64,000 bases of DNA from Nocardia ignorata NBRC 108230 (lineage in GTDB: Bacteria; Actinomycetota; Actinomycetes; Mycobacteriales; Mycobacteriaceae): contig NZ_BDBI01000002.1 of assembly GCF_001612905.1 (NCBI RefSeq), forward strand, positions 372,001-436,000, given 5' to 3'. How positions within the stretch are numbered: the stretch's first letter is position 1; every line of letters begins with the position of its first letter. The position numbers and the translations under genes are program-made. Below the pieces are notes generated by a model. The model was not told where the DNA came from. It did no database searches and saw nothing but the letters and a program-made list of their open reading frames with translations. Positions 1 to 51,338 of the stretch are shown piece by piece.

Positions 1-110
1 TCGAGAATTGAACCCGAGACGCAGGCGCCACCGCTGGATCTGGCTGGGCGTCTGCGTTCCGGTGTCGTCGGGGAGCGCCTGGAACGGGTGTTCCGGAAGC
101 GAGGTTTGGG
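1..110. other. Region upstream of the NRPS start, nothing assignable
   Basis: No gene can be supported here. The NRPS frame has a TGA at 9-11 and no ATG or GTG between it and the TTG at 111. The second forward frame closes with TGA at 149-151, so an upstream gene could overlap the NRPS start, but nothing recognisable is encoded in this short piece. GAGG at 101-104 lies six bases before the TTG and is the likely ribosome binding site. Confidence 0.4.
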
Positions 111-44003
<43,893 letters not shown>

Positions 44004-44010
44004 GACACTT

Positions 44011-44071
44011 GATCACCACGCTCTGGTGGCGGCGTTTGCCGAGAGGCGGCCGCCACCAGAGCGTGATGATC
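44011..44071. terminator. Long hairpin between the convergent NRPS and lysR genes
   Basis: Arms of 23 bases (44011-44033 and 44049-44071) pair with a single mismatch around a 15-base loop, starting eight bases after the NRPS stop codon. The mismatch is C-A in the plus transcript but G-U in the minus transcript, so both RNAs fold well. No T run follows, so a factor-independent terminator of the classic kind is not proven. Position between two convergent genes fits a shared terminator or 3'-end stabiliser. Confidence 0.7.
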
Positions 44072-44086
44072 TTGCTCGGAGTGGCG

Positions 44087-44968
44087 TCAGCGCACGGTTT
44101 TCGAGGTCGCGACGGCGGTCTGGGTGAAGGCCCGGACCATGGCTGTTTCGCCGCTGCTGCGCCAGACGAGTCCGTAGGCGACCGGGGCTGTGTCGGTGAA
44201 CGGGAGATACGTGATCGTGGGGCGGGCGTAGTAGTCGGCGCCCTGTGCCGCGCATACCGCGACACCGCGATCCGCCGCGACCAGTGTGAGCAGTTCCTGC
44301 CACGACGTGGCGGCCTCGATCGGTCGGGTGCCGTCCGATGGCGACGGAATGAACGCGTCCAGGAAGTACTGCGGCAGACCAGCGATCGTGATGCTGGTTT
44401 CGCCCTTCAGATCCTCGACGCTCACCGCGTCGCGGTCGGCCAGCCGATGTCCGGCCGACACGGCGAGGACCCGCTGGTCGAAGAAGATCGCGGGCCCGGA
44501 GACGAGATCCGGTTCGTCCACCGGGAATTCGATGAGAGCCAGATCGAGGGCGCCTGCGCGTAACGGGCCGTAGCGATCCGACAGCTGAACCTCACAGACC
44601 ACCACCTCGCAGTCGGGATGGTCGGTGCGGAACGCGTCCGCGATCCGCAGGATCGCCTCGCCGGCCAGGGGACTGGAGAACCCGGCTGCCAGGGTGCCGC
44701 CGATACCGCGTGCGGCGTCGGTGGCCCGCGCGAGCGATGCCACGATGCCGAGGTGATGCGGTTCCAGATCGGCGAACAGACGCCTGCCGATCGGTGTGAG
44801 CGAGACCCGGCGGCTGGTGCGGTCGAACAGCGGCGCGCCGATGCGGTGCTCGAGCGTTTTGATCAGCTGGCTCACCCGGCCACGCGACAGGTGCAGCCGC
44901 TCGGCGGTCCGCCCGAAATGCAACTCCTGCGCGAGAATCCGGAAAGCCTCGAGCTCCTGCCAGTCCAT
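44087..44968 (-). CDS. LysR-family transcriptional regulator
   Basis: A 293-aa protein with an N-terminal winged helix-turn-helix (residues 3-62, FGRTAERLHLSRGRVSQLIKTLE) and a C-terminal periplasmic-binding-protein-like effector domain (from about residue 90). Length is typical of the family. ATG at 44968 is preceded by GGAGGG at suitable spacing. It is divergent from the MFS/flavoprotein pair, with a perfect palindrome 18 bases upstream of its own start, so it most likely controls itself and the exporter. The effector is not readable from sequence. Convergent with the NRPS, so there is no direct evidence that it regulates peptide synthesis. Confidence 0.93.
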   Translation of the reverse strand: MDWQELEAFRILAQELHFGRTAERLHLSRGRVSQLIKTLEHRIGAPLFDRTSRRVSLTPIGRRLFADLEPHHLGIVASLARATDAARGIGGTLAAGFSSPLAGEAILRIADAFRTDHPDCEVVVCEVQLSDRYGPLRAGALDLALIEFPVDEPDLVSGPAIFFDQRVLAVSAGHRLADRDAVSVEDLKGETSITIAGLPQYFLDAFIPSPSDGTRPIEAATSWQELLTLVAADRGVAVCAAQGADYYARPTITYLPFTDTAPVAYGLVWRSSGETAMVRAFTQTAVATSKTVR

Positions 44969-44985
44969 CTACCACCCTCCATGAT

Positions 44986-45004
44986 CGGTTAGTCTGCCTA
45001 ACCG
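44986..45004. promoter_or_regulatory. LysR-type operator palindrome
   Basis: CGGTTAGTCTGCCTAACCG has perfect 7-base arms around five bases and contains TTA-N7-TAA, that is the T-N11-A box typical of LysR regulators. It lies between the divergent lysR and MFS starts. A further half site GTTAG is at 45009-45013. Confidence 0.75.
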
Positions 45005-45098
45005 ACGCGTTAGAACTTTACCGTTGTTCCCGGCATCACCGCTGCTCGAAGCTTGATTCCTGCCACCCGTCCCAGGGTGGCGGGGTGTCGAGGAACGG

Positions 45099-46511
45099 AT
45101 GGAAATGGTTCTGTTAGAAGCCGACAGCGACCGCATGAGCGGTCGCGTGTGGGGGATGTTGCTCGTCTTGTGCGCGGCGATCTTCCTCGAAGGCGTGGAT
45201 GTGTCGATGATGGGCGTCGCGCTCCCCGCGATTCAGGCCGACCTGGGGATGACAACCGGCGAACTGCAATGGGTGGTGAGCGCCTATGTGCTCGGGTACG
45301 GCGGTTTCATGCTGATGGGCGGACGGGCCGCCGACCTGCTGGGCAGGCGCCGGATGTTCCTGTTCTGGCTGGCGATGTTCCTGGTCTTCTCCGGCCTCGG
45401 TGCCTTCGCCGCCGACGGCTGGGTGCTGATCCTGTCCCGGCTGGTGAAGGGCATCGCCGCGGCGTTCCTCACCCCGGCGGGTCTGTCCATCATCACCACC
45501 AGCTTTCCCGAGGGCCGGTTGCGTAACAAAGCGCTGCTCGTCTACGCCGGGACGGCCGCGGCCGGGTTCTCGCTCGGCCTGGTCGTCGGTGGTCTGCTGA
45601 CCTCGATCGACTGGCGATGGGTCTTCATCGCGCCGGTCTTCCTGACGGCCGCCGTGCTGGCCGCAGCTATCGTGCTGGTACCGAAAGACGAACCGGCCGA
45701 GCGTTCTTCGGGCGGTTTCGACGTGACCGGTGCGGTGAGCGTCACCGGCGCCGTGTTGCTGCTCGTCCTCGCGGTGGAGCGGTCGACCCATGTCGGCGCG
45801 GTGCAGACCATCGCCATGTTGGTGATCAGCGCGGTATTGCTCACGGTGTTCGTGCTCACGGAGCAGCGCTCGCGTTCGCCGCTGGTGCGGCTCGGCATTC
45901 TCGCGTCGGGCCCGCTGGTGCGCGCCAATCTCACCGCGATCCTGTTCTCCGGTTCGTTCTTCGCCTTCCAGTTCATCGCGGTGCTGTACCTGCAGCAGTT
46001 GCGTGGCTGGTCGCCGCTGCAGACCGGTCTGGCCCTGCTGGCCATCGGCATCGATGCCGTCCTCGCGCCGACGCTCACACCGTGGCTGGTCAACCGGTTC
46101 GGCAATGTCCGGGTGATCTTCGGCGGCCTGCTCACCGCCCTGCTGGCCTACGCACTGTTCCAGCCGATCGGTCTCGACTGGACCTACGTCGCCATGTTCC
46201 CCAGCATGATTCTGCTCGGCCTGGCCTTCGCGCTGGTCTACGGGCCGCTGACGATCGCCGCCACCGACGGTGTCGTCGAGGAGGAACAGGGCCTGGCCGG
46301 TGGGCTGCTCAACACCTCGTTCCAGTTCGGCGCGGGCCTCGGCCTGGCGATCGTCACCGCGGTCAGCACCGCAGCGATCGGGGCGGCCACGGCGCCGAGC
46401 GCGATTCTGGACGGTTACCGGACGGCGTTGCTGGTGCCGATGGTCGCCGCGGGTCTCGGTGCGCTGGTCATGGTCTTCGGTCTTCGCTCGCCGGTGCGGG
46501 TGACCGCATGA
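45099..46511 (+). CDS. MFS transporter, DHA2-like (EmrB/QacA type) drug or metabolite exporter
   Basis: A 470-aa, very hydrophobic protein, long enough for 14 transmembrane segments. It should use the proton gradient to export small molecules. Visible motifs are LEGVDVSMMGVALPAI in the first helix (antiporter motif D1 position), GGRAADLLGRRRMF (motif A) and GFSLGLVVGGLLTSIDWRW (motif C region). ATG 45099 was chosen because GAGGA sits four bases before it; ATG at 45105 is possible. A short hairpin (45062-45081) lies in the leader. The gene overlaps the following flavoprotein by ATGA. Substrate unknown. It could export the NRPS product, but the LysR pairing suggests its own small regulon. Confidence 0.9.
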   Translation: MEMVLLEADSDRMSGRVWGMLLVLCAAIFLEGVDVSMMGVALPAIQADLGMTTGELQWVVSAYVLGYGGFMLMGGRAADLLGRRRMFLFWLAMFLVFSGLGAFAADGWVLILSRLVKGIAAAFLTPAGLSIITTSFPEGRLRNKALLVYAGTAAAGFSLGLVVGGLLTSIDWRWVFIAPVFLTAAVLAAAIVLVPKDEPAERSSGGFDVTGAVSVTGAVLLLVLAVERSTHVGAVQTIAMLVISAVLLTVFVLTEQRSRSPLVRLGILASGPLVRANLTAILFSGSFFAFQFIAVLYLQQLRGWSPLQTGLALLAIGIDAVLAPTLTPWLVNRFGNVRVIFGGLLTALLAYALFQPIGLDWTYVAMFPSMILLGLAFALVYGPLTIAATDGVVEEEQGLAGGLLNTSFQFGAGLGLAIVTAVSTAAIGAATAPSAILDGYRTALLVPMVAAGLGALVMVFGLRSPVRVTA

Positions 46512-46993
46512 CGATCACAGTGGACTCCTTCGCCGCGATCGAGGAGGAATTCAACGCCTACGTGGGCGCCATCGTCTCGGCGACCATGGTCACCGTCGAC
46601 GCGAAGAACCGGCCACGGACGCGGGTGCTCATTCCCGTCTGGGAGGTGGTCGACGGGCAACCGCTCGGCTGGCTGGCCACCTTCAAGACCCGGGTCAAGG
46701 CAGCCCACATCGCGGGCAACCCGTACACCAGCTTTTCGTACTGGGAGCCGAGGAACAACTCCGTCGCGGTCGACGCGCACGCCGAATGGGTCGACGACGT
46801 GGACGTCAAAGCTCATGTGTGGCGCCTGTATCGCAAGACGAGCCCACGCGGCGCCGGTTACAACCTCGGCGCCTTCTGGCACTCACCGAGTGATCCGCGG
46901 TTGCATGTGCTGCGGTTGACGCCGTGGCGGGTGCAGGTCATTCGTGGTGTGGATCTGCGCAGCAGGATCTGGAAGCCCGCTGCTACACGATGA
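46508..46993 (+). CDS. Pyridoxamine-5'-phosphate-oxidase-like (FMN-binding split barrel) protein
   Basis: A 161-aa protein that starts at ATG 46508, overlapping the MFS stop by four bases (ATGA), so the two are translationally coupled. The sequence shows the PPOX-type split-barrel pattern: N-terminal helix, TMVTVDAKNRPRTRVLIPVWE strands, a K-T-R-VKAAHIAGNPYTSFSYW segment, and a C-terminal PWRVQVIRG-DLRSRIWKP. Family members bind FMN, F420 or haem and reduce or degrade small substrates. The exact cofactor and reaction cannot be given. Pairing with an exporter under a LysR regulator suggests detoxification of one compound by modification and efflux. Confidence 0.8.
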   Translation: MTITVDSFAAIEEEFNAYVGAIVSATMVTVDAKNRPRTRVLIPVWEVVDGQPLGWLATFKTRVKAAHIAGNPYTSFSYWEPRNNSVAVDAHAEWVDDVDVKAHVWRLYRKTSPRGAGYNLGAFWHSPSDPRLHVLRLTPWRVQVIRGVDLRSRIWKPAATR

Positions 46994-47000
46994 ATTCGGC

Positions 47001-47030
47001 GATCCACCCCGGCGATCGTCGGGGTGGATC
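47001..47030. terminator. Hairpin between convergent PPOX and tetR genes
   Basis: GATCCACCCCG and CGGGGTGGATC form a perfect 11-base stem with an 8-base loop, eight bases after the PPOX stop and eight bases before the end of tetR. No T tract. Probably a shared bidirectional terminator. Confidence 0.7.
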
Positions 47031-47037
47031 CGGGTTG

Positions 47038-47679
47038 TCAGCGACGGAGCAGGCCGGCGAGTCCTTCGAGAAGCAGATTCAAACCGAAGGTGAAATCAGC
47101 TGTACCCGAATGTTTTCCGTCGATGACGAGCGAGGCCAGAGTGTGCATGTGCGGATGCGTTTCGGTGGGGATGAGCGGAAGGAATTCCTCTGCGGACGAA
47201 GCGTATTCGGAGGGATCGAGGGGGAAATTGACGGCTTGGAGCGTGAAGCCGTAGATGTGGCTGTCGAGGGCGTTCCAGGCCCGGTCGGCTTGTTCGTAGG
47301 TGAAGCCCGCAGCGATCAGGCAGGCCAGGGTCGCTTCGACATAGCGCAGCATCGCGGGGCCGACATTCACCCGGGAGCCAAGCAGGCCGGTGGCCCATCG
47401 GTGCCGGAGCAGGACCTCATGGGCCGAAATCGCGCGACGGCGTAGTTCTTCCTGCCAGTCACCACCCGCCTCGGGCACGTAGATCTCCTCGACCACCAGG
47501 TCGATGAGCCCGTCGAGGATGTCCTCCTTGTGGGCGACATGGTTGTACAGCGACATGGCTTCGACGCCGAGAGCCTTGGCGAGCTTGCGCATCGACAGCG
47601 CGTCGAGGCTCTCCGCATCGGCCAGGGCGATCGCCGCCCGCAGGATTCGTTCCCTGCTCAGCGGGGTACGTGGCGGCAT
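47038..47679 (-). CDS. TetR-family regulator with TetR-type C-terminal domain
   Basis: A 213-aa protein. Residues 8-55 form the helix-turn-helix (RERILRAAIALADAESLDAL, then LGVEAMSLYNHVAHKEDIL). The rest is helical and ends EGLAGLLRR, like the TetR_C type that binds small hydrophobic ligands. AAGGAGGAAAAC before ATG 47679 is a strong ribosome binding site. Divergent from the MDR oxidoreductase, with two matching palindromes in between, so it is very probably a repressor of that gene and of itself. Ligand unknown, perhaps a substrate of the oxidoreductase. Confidence 0.93.
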   Translation of the reverse strand: MPPRTPLSRERILRAAIALADAESLDALSMRKLAKALGVEAMSLYNHVAHKEDILDGLIDLVVEEIYVPEAGGDWQEELRRRAISAHEVLLRHRWATGLLGSRVNVGPAMLRYVEATLACLIAAGFTYEQADRAWNALDSHIYGFTLQAVNFPLDPSEYASSAEEFLPLIPTETHPHMHTLASLVIDGKHSGTADFTFGLNLLLEGLAGLLRR

Positions 47680-47689
47680 GTTTTCCTCC

Positions 47690-47745
47690 TTGACCTACTT
47701 ACGGCGTAAGCGTAGCGTCTGAGGTCAGCGACTTACGCTGTAAGT
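47690..47745 (+). promoter_or_regulatory. Promoter with two TetR operators
   Basis: Two palindromes share half sites: CTTACGGCGTAAG (47698-47710) and ACTTACGCTGTAAGT (47731-47745), centres 34 bases apart. TTGACC (47690-47695) and TAGCGT (47713-47718), 17 bases apart, make a plausible promoter for the MDR gene. The first operator fills its spacer and the second lies just downstream, a classic repression layout. Confidence 0.75.
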
Positions 47746-47763
47746 GCGAAGGAGGGGTCGCTC

Positions 47764-48762
47764 ATGACCGATGTGGATACCGAGCGGATGACGGCATGGG
47801 TGGCACCGCGTTACGGTGGTGGGGAAGTGCTGCGCACGGAAATCGTGCCTCGGCCGGTGCCCGGTGAGCGGGACGTGGTCGTCTGTGTGCATGCGGCATC
47901 GTTGTGCAGCGGCGACCTGCATTTACTCAGTGGCACGCCGTATTTGCTCCGTGTGGGCTTCGGGTTGCGCAGGCCGAAGAATCGAATGATCGGCCAGAAT
48001 CTCGCCGGTGAGGTTGTTGCTGTCGGTGCCGAGGTCAGTGAATTCGAGGTCGGAGACCGGGTTTTCGGTGAAGTACCCAGCGGGGCGTTCGCCGAGTTCG
48101 TCCGCGCCGACGTGAAATGGTTTGCCCTCGTGCCCGACGGCCTGGACATGGAAACAGCCGCTGCCATGCCGGATTCTGGAATGACCGCCCTCCAGGGCTT
48201 ACGAGACATCGGCAAGCTCGCGCCCGGGCACCGAGTGCTCGTCAACGGCGCATCGGGCGGGGTGGGAACTTTCGCGGTGCAGATAGCGAAAGCCCTCGGC
48301 GCCCACGTGACCGCCGTCTGCAGCACGCGCCACATCGAGATGGTCCGCGAAATCGGCGCCGACACCGTCATCGACTACACCACCACAGATTTCGCCGCCA
48401 CCGGCGAGGTCTATGACATCATCTTCGACCTCGCGGGCAACCGGAAGCTCCGCGACTGCCGCCGCGCCCTCGACTCGGAAGGTGTCTTCATCTCCTCGGC
48501 AGGCGCACCGGGCGGCAACTGGTTCGGCCCGATCCGCTGGCTCGGTTCGGTCCTCGTCGCCAACCTTTTCACCCGTCAAACCCTCAAACCACTCCTTATG
48601 CGCCCCACCGCCGCCGATTTGACCTACTTGGCCGAGCTGGTCGCCCAGGGCCAGGTGCGACCGGTGATCCAACGGAGTTTCGCTCTGTCGGACACACCGT
48701 TGGCGATCCAGGCGTTGCAAGCGGGGCATGCCTCGGGCAAGACGATCCTCACCGTGCCTTAG
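47764..48762 (+). CDS. MDR-superfamily NAD(P)-dependent oxidoreductase (quinone-oxidoreductase / zinc-less alcohol-dehydrogenase type)
   Basis: A 332-aa protein. The N-terminal GroES-like domain (residues 10-130) includes GQNLAGEVVAVGAEVSEFEVGDRVFG. The Rossmann fold holds the nucleotide-binding VNGASGGVGTFAVQIAKALGA motif (about residues 160-180). The structural-zinc cysteine cluster is absent, as in quinone oxidoreductase-like members. GGAGG precedes ATG 47764 at good distance; ATG at 47788 would shorten it by eight residues. It probably reduces an alkene, ketone or quinone with NADPH. Its stop codon overlaps that of the SGNH hydrolase on the other strand. Likely controlled by the divergent TetR protein. 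Confidence 0.9.
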   Translation: MTDVDTERMTAWVAPRYGGGEVLRTEIVPRPVPGERDVVVCVHAASLCSGDLHLLSGTPYLLRVGFGLRRPKNRMIGQNLAGEVVAVGAEVSEFEVGDRVFGEVPSGAFAEFVRADVKWFALVPDGLDMETAAAMPDSGMTALQGLRDIGKLAPGHRVLVNGASGGVGTFAVQIAKALGAHVTAVCSTRHIEMVREIGADTVIDYTTTDFAATGEVYDIIFDLAGNRKLRDCRRALDSEGVFISSAGAPGGNWFGPIRWLGSVLVANLFTRQTLKPLLMRPTAADLTYLAELVAQGQVRPVIQRSFALSDTPLAIQALQAGHASGKTILTVP

Positions 48763-49898
48763 TCCGCGCGGAAGAGAGCGGCAAGGTCGACGGTGTGCGC
48801 CATCGCCGCGGCACCCGCATCGTTGAGGTGCATACCGTCGCCGCTGTCGAATTCGGGCCGGATGAAGTCGGGGCGCGCGGGGTCGGCCACCGCACGGTCC
48901 ACATCGAAGACGGAGTCGAAAATGTCTGTCCGGCGCAGCCATTCGTTGACCGCGTGACGGGTGGGCTGTGTCTCCACGAGCGGCATGCCGGGATAGACGC
49001 AGCCGGCGTAGGGACCGATGGTCGCGACGTGGATGCGTAGGCCCGCGGCGTGTGCGCGGTTCGCGAGATCGGTGAAACCGGCGATCAGTTCGTCGGCGGT
49101 CGCCGAGGGCTGCCCGCCCATCGCACCGAGAATCAGGTCGTTGATGCCGAAATTCACCAGGATGTCGGTAACGCCGGGAACCTCGATGGCATCGGAATCG
49201 AAACGTGAGATACCGGATTCACCGATCTCTTCTGCGGTCAGCCGGTTGCCCGCGATGCCGTTGTTGACCACCCATCCGTGAGGGAGTCGGTCGTTGAGGA
49301 CATCGACGGAACGACGGTTGGCGCTCACTGTAGTGCCGACCCCTTCGAACCAGGAGTCGCCGAACGCCACGGCGATCGGCGGCGGGGTGGCGTCGAGAAC
49401 GTCCACGCCGGTGACGAAGAACCGGAACGGGACTTCCTGCGCATCGGGGAGTTCCACATCAGCGGTCCGGTCGCCGGTGACGAGATAGGAGATCTCGCCC
49501 GGCTGATGGGCAAACGTCGCCAACCCCGTCGATTCAGGCAGGTACAGGCTGAGCAACAGGTCTTGGCCGGCGGCAACCGGCAGGTCGATCGGATCGCTCA
49601 CGAGATCCGCACCCGGCTCGATGACCGCGCTCGGCTCACCACCGAAGCGAATCTCATGATCGGCATCGGAGTCGATCGCCGAGCCGGCCTTGCGCAGCGC
49701 CACCCGAGCGGCGCCGATGCGCAGGGGCGTCGCGCCGTACCGGTTGGTCAGACGCACCCTCATCGCCGTACCACCGCCGGCCATGTGGAGGACATGGCGC
49801 ACCGTCTCGTCCGTGAACTCGCGTGATTCGGCGAGCTTGATCTGCTCATCGGGGTTGATGACACCGTTCCGGAACCCGGCGACCCAGTTGTTCTGCAT
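48759..49898 (-). CDS. SGNH/GDSL-family hydrolase with N-terminal beta domain
   Basis: A 379-aa serine esterase or lipase-like protein. SGNH blocks are visible: FGDSW (block I, Ser nucleophile), NGIAGNRL (Gly), NFGINDL (Asn) and DGMHLND (catalytic Asp/His). About 170 residues before block I form a beta-rich domain (VRLTNRYGATPLRIGAARVAL), as in carbohydrate-esterase-like members. No signal peptide is seen, so it appears cytosolic. I prefer ATG 49898 because GGAG stands five bases before it; GTG 49904 would add two residues. Divergent from the MarR gene, which probably regulates it. It may remove acyl groups from sugars or a small ester; the substrate is not known. Confidence 0.88.
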   Translation of the reverse strand: MQNNWVAGFRNGVINPDEQIKLAESREFTDETVRHVLHMAGGGTAMRVRLTNRYGATPLRIGAARVALRKAGSAIDSDADHEIRFGGEPSAVIEPGADLVSDPIDLPVAAGQDLLLSLYLPESTGLATFAHQPGEISYLVTGDRTADVELPDAQEVPFRFFVTGVDVLDATPPPIAVAFGDSWFEGVGTTVSANRRSVDVLNDRLPHGWVVNNGIAGNRLTAEEIGESGISRFDSDAIEVPGVTDILVNFGINDLILGAMGGQPSATADELIAGFTDLANRAHAAGLRIHVATIGPYAGCVYPGMPLVETQPTRHAVNEWLRRTDIFDSVFDVDRAVADPARPDFIRPEFDSGDGMHLNDAGAAAMAHTVDLAALFRAD

Positions 49899-49921
49899 GA
49901 CCACTCCGATACTTGCTGCGC

Positions 49922-49960
49922 GGAATATTGCGTACGCATAGGTCTACTCGGAGATATTCC
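49922..49960. promoter_or_regulatory. Probable MarR operator region
   Basis: GGAATAT (49922-49928) and ATATTCC (49954-49960) form a perfect inverted repeat. A second perfect palindrome TGCGTACGCA (49929-49938) directly follows the left arm. Both lie between the divergent SGNH hydrolase and marR starts, where an autoregulated MarR protein would bind. Confidence 0.6.
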
Positions 49961-50005
49961 TCATGTCAACAATCCCCACGGCAAGCATCGACTAGGGTGC
50001 TTCAC

Positions 50006-50473
50006 ATGTCCGAACTGTTCTACGACCCCCGGCTGACCATCTCCGGCCTGCTCTTCGAGGCGCACAGCGGACTCATCGCGAAGCTCGAACCCACCTGGCA
50101 CGCCCACGGCCTGTCCGGCCTCGACCTCAACGCCCTCCTCCGCCTGAGCCGATCCCCCAAGCGCCGCCTACGCATGTCCGACCTGGCAGCCCAAACCGAA
50201 CTCTCCACCAGCGGAGTCACCCGCCTGGTCGACCGCCTGACAAAGTCCGACCTCGTCGAACGCCAACTGGACCCCACCGACCGCCGCATCGCCTACGCAT
50301 CCCTAACCCCCACCGGCCTCCACCGCCTCGAAGAAGTCCTCCCCGACTACCTGTCAGCCCTCGACACCTGGCTCATCGACGTACTAACCCCCACCCAACT
50401 CGACGGCCTGGTCACCGCCCTCCGCATCCTCCGCGACGCAACCAACCCGTCAGCAACCGCCATCGGGGAGTGA
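50006..50473 (+). CDS. MarR-family transcriptional regulator
   Basis: A 155-aa protein with the MarR winged helix-turn-helix: LDLNALLRLSRSPKRRLRMSDLAAQTELSTSGVTRLVDRLTKSDLVERQLDPTDRRIAYASLTPTG is visible over residues 37-105, split here by domain logic into recognition helix (STSGVTRLVDRL) and wing (DPTDRR). ATG 50006 gives the family's usual length; an upstream in-frame start at 49913 would add an unrelated Arg-rich stretch and is rejected. Divergent from the SGNH hydrolase with palindromes in between, so it is a likely repressor of both. Effector unknown. Confidence 0.92.
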   Translation: MSELFYDPRLTISGLLFEAHSGLIAKLEPTWHAHGLSGLDLNALLRLSRSPKRRLRMSDLAAQTELSTSGVTRLVDRLTKSDLVERQLDPTDRRIAYASLTPTGLHRLEEVLPDYLSALDTWLIDVLTPTQLDGLVTALRILRDATNPSATAIGE

Positions 50474-50954
50474 TGTCTCGCTGAACGCAGAACCGGCGTC
50501 GACGATGAATGCACCGATGGCCGAGCGGCAGCTCGATCGCCTCGGCGAGGCAATCCTGTTGCAATCGTGGATGTTCCGCAACTGCCCTCGAGTAGCGACA
50601 GTGAAGGCTGCGGCTTACTCGCCCTGCGCGCCGCATTTCGTCCCAGAGTCCGTCCGTGTCGTTGCGGCGCAGCTTCCATCGGCGATGTGCAGACATCAGT
50701 TGAAGGCGACATGGGGCTTGGCAGAAACTACTTAGAGTTAGCCCAGAACCATCAGTTAACTCAACGTGCTCAACCTGTCGGGTGAAGTCCAGTAGGGTCG
50801 AACGGATGCTTGGAGGGGTTGGACCCAGCCCTAAAAGCGTGTCTCATGTCGTGATTAATTGCCAAGGTTTCGGGATATCCGGTCCGACGGCCCGCGGAAT
50901 CTCCCTCTGCCGCCAGTCGTCAGTTCTCCCGGTTCATCCGAACGGCTGCCAATA
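50474..50954. other. Intergenic stretch without a supported gene
   Basis: About 480 bases after marR. Short ORFs exist on both strands but none resembles a protein I know, codon use is not that of a typical gene, and GC content drops towards 50800-50950. It lies just beyond the toxin-immunity genes, where remnants of exchanged toxin tails or immunity genes often collect. I see no convincing remnant here. Confidence 0.5.
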
Positions 50955-51338
50955 TCAGATGCCGGTCGGAAATATGGAAATCACACTCGGGGAAACGCAA
51001 ACTACTTGGCCTACGTGCATTTCGCTGGATTGGCTTTGGATTTCAAGCAGGAGGTTTCCTGGCTTGAGGTCTAGGGCAATGATCCCGTCCTCGTAAACGG
51101 TATTGACGGTGCCACAGACTTTAAGTCCCTCATCCTTCAGATAAATCCCCTCTCTAGGGGAATTAGAGCCACACACTTCAATTTTTGAGTGTTCATCGTC
51201 CACCTCTATCTCCACGTCGTACTGGACACCACCGACGCCCGGGCTCGTGCCAACCCACACTGCGGGCCACTCGCCGCCGTGTGACCTGACCATGCCGGAC
51301 TTGCCGGTCGGCATGTCGGTCAGCAGGGTTACCAGCAT
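50955..51338 (-). CDS. Putative immunity protein for the RHS toxin
   Basis: A 127-aa acidic, beta-rich protein from ATG 51338 (MLVTLLTDMPTGKSGMVRS start, IFPTGI end). The toxin stop TAA and this ATG share one base (TAATG), so translation is coupled, and GGGAG lies seven bases upstream. ATG 51344 is an alternative start two codons longer. The gene is markedly less GC-rich than its neighbours. Position directly behind a polymorphic RHS toxin is the usual place of the cognate immunity gene, which binds and neutralises the toxin tail in the producer. I do not recognise the family; the role is inferred from position, size and composition. Confidence 0.72.
   Translation of the reverse strand: MLVTLLTDMPTGKSGMVRSHGGEWPAVWVGTSPGVGGVQYDVEIEVDDEHSKIEVCGSNSPREGIYLKDEGLKVCGTVNTVYEDGIIALDLKPGNLLLEIQSQSSEMHVGQVVCVSPSVISIFPTGI

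Noticed and set aside
49913..50005. Longer MarR start at 49913
   Set aside because: The added 31 residues are Arg/Ser-rich, cover the operator palindromes and do not belong to the MarR fold. ATG 50006 gives the usual length.
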